Positions 60,501-64,000 of a DNA stretch of 64,000 bases are shown here, in pieces. The position numbers and the translations under genes are program-made. Below the pieces are notes generated by a model. The model was not told where the DNA came from. It did not search any database and saw only the letters and a program-made list of their open reading frames with translations. The DNA comes from Symsagittifera roscoffensis (Eukaryota; Xenacoelomorpha; Acoela; Convolutidae). The DNA is taken from assembly GCF_963678635.1 (NCBI RefSeq), contig NC_087063.1:13957006-14021005 (forward strand), written 5' to 3'. Numbering within the stretch: position 1 is the first letter of the stretch; every line of letters begins with the position of its first letter.

Positions 60501-61900
60501 ACACTTGAGTTCCGAGAGTTGGGTTTTTTCGCACTGGTTACTGAAGCGGTCCTGGGATAGTAAAAAAAAAGTCCCTACACATGAATCCTGGGATAGTAAT
60601 TTAAGCGTCCCAACATTTGAGTCCTGGGATAGTAAATTAAGTGTCCGAACACTTGAGTCCTGGGATAGTAAATTAAGTGTCCCAACACTTGAGTCCTGGG
60701 ATAGTAAATTAAGTGTCCTAACATTTGAGTCCTAGAATACTAAACTAAATTCCTAACACTTGAGTCCTGGGAGAGTAAATTGAGTGTCCCAACTCTTGAG
60801 TCCTGGAATAATAAATTAAATGTCCCAACATCTGAGCCCCGGGATAGTAAATTAATGGTCTCAACTTTTGAATCTTGGGATAAATAACTAAAAGTCCCAA
60901 CACTTGAGTCCTGAGATATTAAAATAATGGTCCCAATCTTTGAGTCCTGGGATAGTTAACTAAGAGTCCCAACACTTGAGTCTTGGGATAGTAAATTAGG
61001 TGTCCCAACACTTGAGTCCTGGTGTAGTAAATTGAGTGTCCGAACACTTGAGTCCTGGGATAGAAAATTAAGTGTCCCAACACTTGAGTACTGGGATAGT
61101 ATATTAAGTGTCCTAACACTTGAGTCCTAGGATACTAAATTAATTTCCCAACATTTGAGTCCTGGGAGAGTAAATCGAGTGTCCCAACTCTTGAGTCCTG
61201 GGATAATAAATTAAGTGTCCCAACATCTGAGTCGTGGGATAGTAAATTATTGGTCCCAACACTTGAGTCCGGGGATAGTTAACTAAGAGTCCCAACACTT
61301 GAGTCTTGGGATAGTAAATTAAATGTCCCAACACTTGAGTCCTGGTGTAGTAAAAAAAAGTATCCCAACACTTAAACTCTGGGATTGTAATTTAAGGGTC
61401 CCAACACATTGAGTCCTGGGATAGTACATTAAGTTTCCTAACACTTGAGTCCTATTATACAAAATTCAATTCCTAACACTTGAGTCTTGGGAGAGTAAAT
61501 TGAGTGTCCCAACTCTTTAGTCCTGGTGTAGTAAAAAAAGTACCCCAACACTTAAACTCTGGGATTGTAATTTAAGGGTCCCAACACATTGAGTCCTGGG
61601 ATAGTACATTAAGTGTCCTAACACTTGAGTCCTATTATACTAAATTCAATTCCTAACACTTGAGTCTTGGGAGAGTAAATTGAGTGTCCCAACTCTTTAG
61701 TCCTGGAATAAAAAATTAATTGTCCCATCATCTGAGTCCTGGGATAGTAAGTTAATGGTCCCAATACTTGAGTCCTGGGATAGTTAACTAAGAGTCCCAA
61801 CACTTGAGTCTTGAGATAGTAAATTAAGTTTCCCAACACTTGAGTTCCGAGAGTTGGGTTTTTTCGCACTGGTTACTGAAGCGGTCCTGGGATAGTAAAA
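57581..61900. repeat. Higher-order repeat, ~1,335-1,365-bp period, three copies
   Basis: Landmarks 58,219, 59,584 and 60,919, and 58,440, 59,805 and 61,140, define steps of 1,365 and 1,335 bp. A local tandem within the third copy repeats the tcctattatactaaattcaa segment (60,118, 60,298, 61,454 and 61,633). Confidence 0.8.
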
Positions 61901-64000
61901 AGAAGTCCCTACACATGAGTCCTGGGATAGTAAATTAAGTGTCCTAACACTTGAGTCCTAGGATACTAAATTAAATTCCTAACAATTGATTCCTGGGAGA
62001 GTAAATTGAGTGTCCCAACTCTTGAGTCCTGGGATAATAAATTTAGTGTCCCAACATCTGAGTCCTGGGATAGTAAATGAATGGTCCCAACACTAAACCT
62101 GGTGTAGTAAAAAAAAGTATCCCAACACCTGAACTCTGGGATAGTAAATTAAGGGTCCAAAAACTTGAGTCCTGGGATAGTACATGAATTGTCCTTATAC
62201 TTGAGTCCTAGGATACTATTTTAAATTCCTAACACTTGAGTCTTGGGGGAGTAAATTGAATGTCCCAACTCTTGAGTCCTAGGATACTAGATTAAATTCC
62301 TAACACTTGAGTCTTGGGAGAGTAAATTGAGTTTCCCAGCTCTTGAGTCCTGGGATAATAAATTATGGGTCCCAACACTTGAGCCTTGGGATAGTAAATT
62401 AAGTCTCCCAACACTTGAGTCCTGGTGTAGTAGAAAAAAAGTATCCCAACACCTGAACTCTGGGATAGTAATTTAAGGGTCTCAACACATGAGTCCTGGG
62501 ATAGTACATTAAGTGTCCTAACACTTGAGTCCTAGGATACTAAATTAAATTCCTAACACTTGAGTCTTGGGAGAGTAAATTGAGTGTCCCAACTCTTTAG
62601 TCCTGGGATAAAAAATTAATTGTCCCATCATCTGAGTCCTGGGATAGTAATTTAAGTGTCCGAACACTTGAGTCCTGGGATAGTAAATTAAGTGTCCCAA
62701 CACTTGAGTCCTGGGATAATAAATTAAGTGTCCTAACACTTGAGTCCTAGGATACTAAATTAAATTCCTAACAATTGATTCCTGGGAGAGTAAATTGAGT
62801 GTCCCAACTCTTGAGTCCTGGGATAATAAATTTAGTGTCCCAACATCTGAGTCCTGGGATAGTAAATGAATGGTCCCAACACTTGAGTCCTGGTGTAGTA
62901 AAAAAAAGTATCCCAACACCTGAACTCTGGGATAGTAAATTAAGGGTCCGAAAACTTGATTCCTCGGATAGTACATTAATTGTCCTTATACTTGAGTCCT
63001 AGGATACTATTTTAAATTCCTAACACTTGAGTCTTGGGGGAGTAAATTGAATGTCCCAACTCTTGAGTCCTAGGATACTAGGTTAAATTCCTAACACTTG
63101 AGTCTTGGGAGAGAAAATTGAGTGTCCCAGCTCTTGAGTCCTGGGATAATAAAATAAGAGTATTAACACTTGAGCCTTGGGATAGTAAATTAAGTCTGCA
63201 AACACTTGAGTCCTGGTGTAGTAGAAAAAAAGTATCCCAACACCTGAACTCTGGGATAGTAATTTAAGGGTCTCAACACTTGAGTCCTGGGATAGTACAT
63301 TAAGTGTCCTAACACTTGAGTCCTAGGATACTAATTTAAATTCTTAATAATTGAGTCTTGGGAGAGTAAATTGAGTGTCCCAACTCTTGTGTCCTGGGAT
63401 TATAAATTAAGTGTCCCAACATCTGACTCCTGGGATAGTAAATGAATGGTCTCAACACTTGAGTCCTGGGATAGTTAACTAAGAGTCTCAATACTTGAGA
63501 CCTGGGATAGTAAATTAAAGGTCCCAACACGTGAGTCCTGGTGTAGTAAAAAAAAGTATCCCAACACCTGAACTCTGGGATAGTAATTTAAGGGTCTCAA
63601 CACTTGAGTCCTGGGATAGTACATTAAAGGTCCCAACACTTAATTCATGGTGTAGTAAAAAAAAGTAACCCAAAACCTGAACTCTGGGATAGTAATTCAA
63701 GGTTCCCAACACTTGGGTCCTGGGATAGTACATTAAGTGTCCTAACACTTGAGTCCTAGGATACTAAATTAAATTCCTAACACTTGAGTCCTGGGAGAGT
63801 AAATTGAGTGTCCCAACTCTTGTGTCCTGGGATTATAAATTAAGTGTCCCAACATCTGACTCCTGGGATAGTAAATGAATGGTCTCAACACTTGAGTCCT
63901 GGGATAGTTAACTAAGAGTCTCAATACTTGAGTCCTGGGATAGTAAATTAAAGGTCCCAACACTTGAGTCCTGGTGTAGTGAAAAAAAAGTATCCCAACA

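Larger units (their letters stand above)
46100..64000. repeat. 36-bp minisatellite array (~18 kb, continues past the window)
   Basis: Roughly 480-500 copies of a 36-bp unit with core cacttgagtcctggga followed by tagtaaattaagtgtccc; a typical clean unit is at 47,821-47,856. Successive tcctggg starts are 36 bp apart over long runs. Common variants are tcctaggatac, tcttgggagag, tcctggtgtagtaaaaaa and caactcttgag types, which recur in a fixed order. Because 36 is a multiple of 3, frames of 60-126 codons appear on both strands (YYPRTQVLGHLI on minus, ESWDSKLSVPTL on plus). They are not genes. Confidence 0.97.

Noticed and set aside
46287-63963. Many 60-126-codon frames on both strands of the minisatellite, reading YYPRTQVLGHLI or ESWDSKLSVPTL
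   Set aside because: They follow from a 36-bp unit without stops in some frames; they begin and end wherever variant units carry stops, and no start or splice signals support them.
46100-64000. CRISPR-like array (36-bp periodic repeats)
   Set aside because: There are no unique spacers; the 36-bp units abut directly, and the context is eukaryotic.

Overview
This is AT-rich animal DNA: spliced genes with short GT-AG introns, a complete gene for the nuclear-envelope phosphatase CTDNEP1 (dullard), and fragments of Ty3/gypsy-, Jockey- and Penelope-type retroelements. It looks like an invertebrate, but the phylum cannot be fixed from the sequence alone. There is no bacterial-style gene organisation.

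Layout. (1) 1-6,266: a decayed Ty3/gypsy-like LTR retrotransposon on the minus strand (gag tail, protease, reverse transcriptase, integrase), with stops, frameshifts and a deletion that removes RNase H. It abuts a 200-base assembly gap (6,267-6,466). (2) 6,713-8,838: a chain of eight small plus-strand exon-like segments whose intron phases all agree. They look like the 3' part of an unrecognised cysteine-containing protein gene. (3) 9,060-13,360: non-coding repeats, including degenerate tandem arrays, a tRNA-like SINE head and two neighbouring MITEs, each with a perfect 9-bp target duplication. (4) 13,365-21,845: a six-exon CTDNEP1 gene on the minus strand, 252 codons, with repeat-filled introns. 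(5) 22,438-23,392: a dead Jockey-like LINE 3' end.

(6) 23,637-42,428: three nearly identical direct copies of a ~6.26-kb unit. Each unit holds about 3.4 kb of upstream DNA plus exons 1-7 of an unrecognised gene. Only the last copy is followed by the terminal exon 8 (42,514-43,023). The complete copy encodes a predicted 698-residue protein with about 19-20 tandem ~27-residue modules built on DPxTGKxYxRTKSGRxxE, then a charged coiled coil and a lysine-rich tail. Exons 3-6 are all phase 1-1, so exons could be joined across copies in frame. This is the most interesting locus here.

(7) 43,024-46,100: mixed sequence with a GIY-YIG endonuclease fragment of a Penelope-like element. (8) ~46,100 to the window end: ~18 kb of a 36-bp minisatellite with higher-order repeats. 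It has open frames on both strands only because 36 is a multiple of 3.

The three unit copies share one breakpoint sequence, so one founding duplication was followed by copy-number expansion. Copies 2 and 3 are closer to each other than to copy 1. An assembly artefact has to be excluded by read depth.
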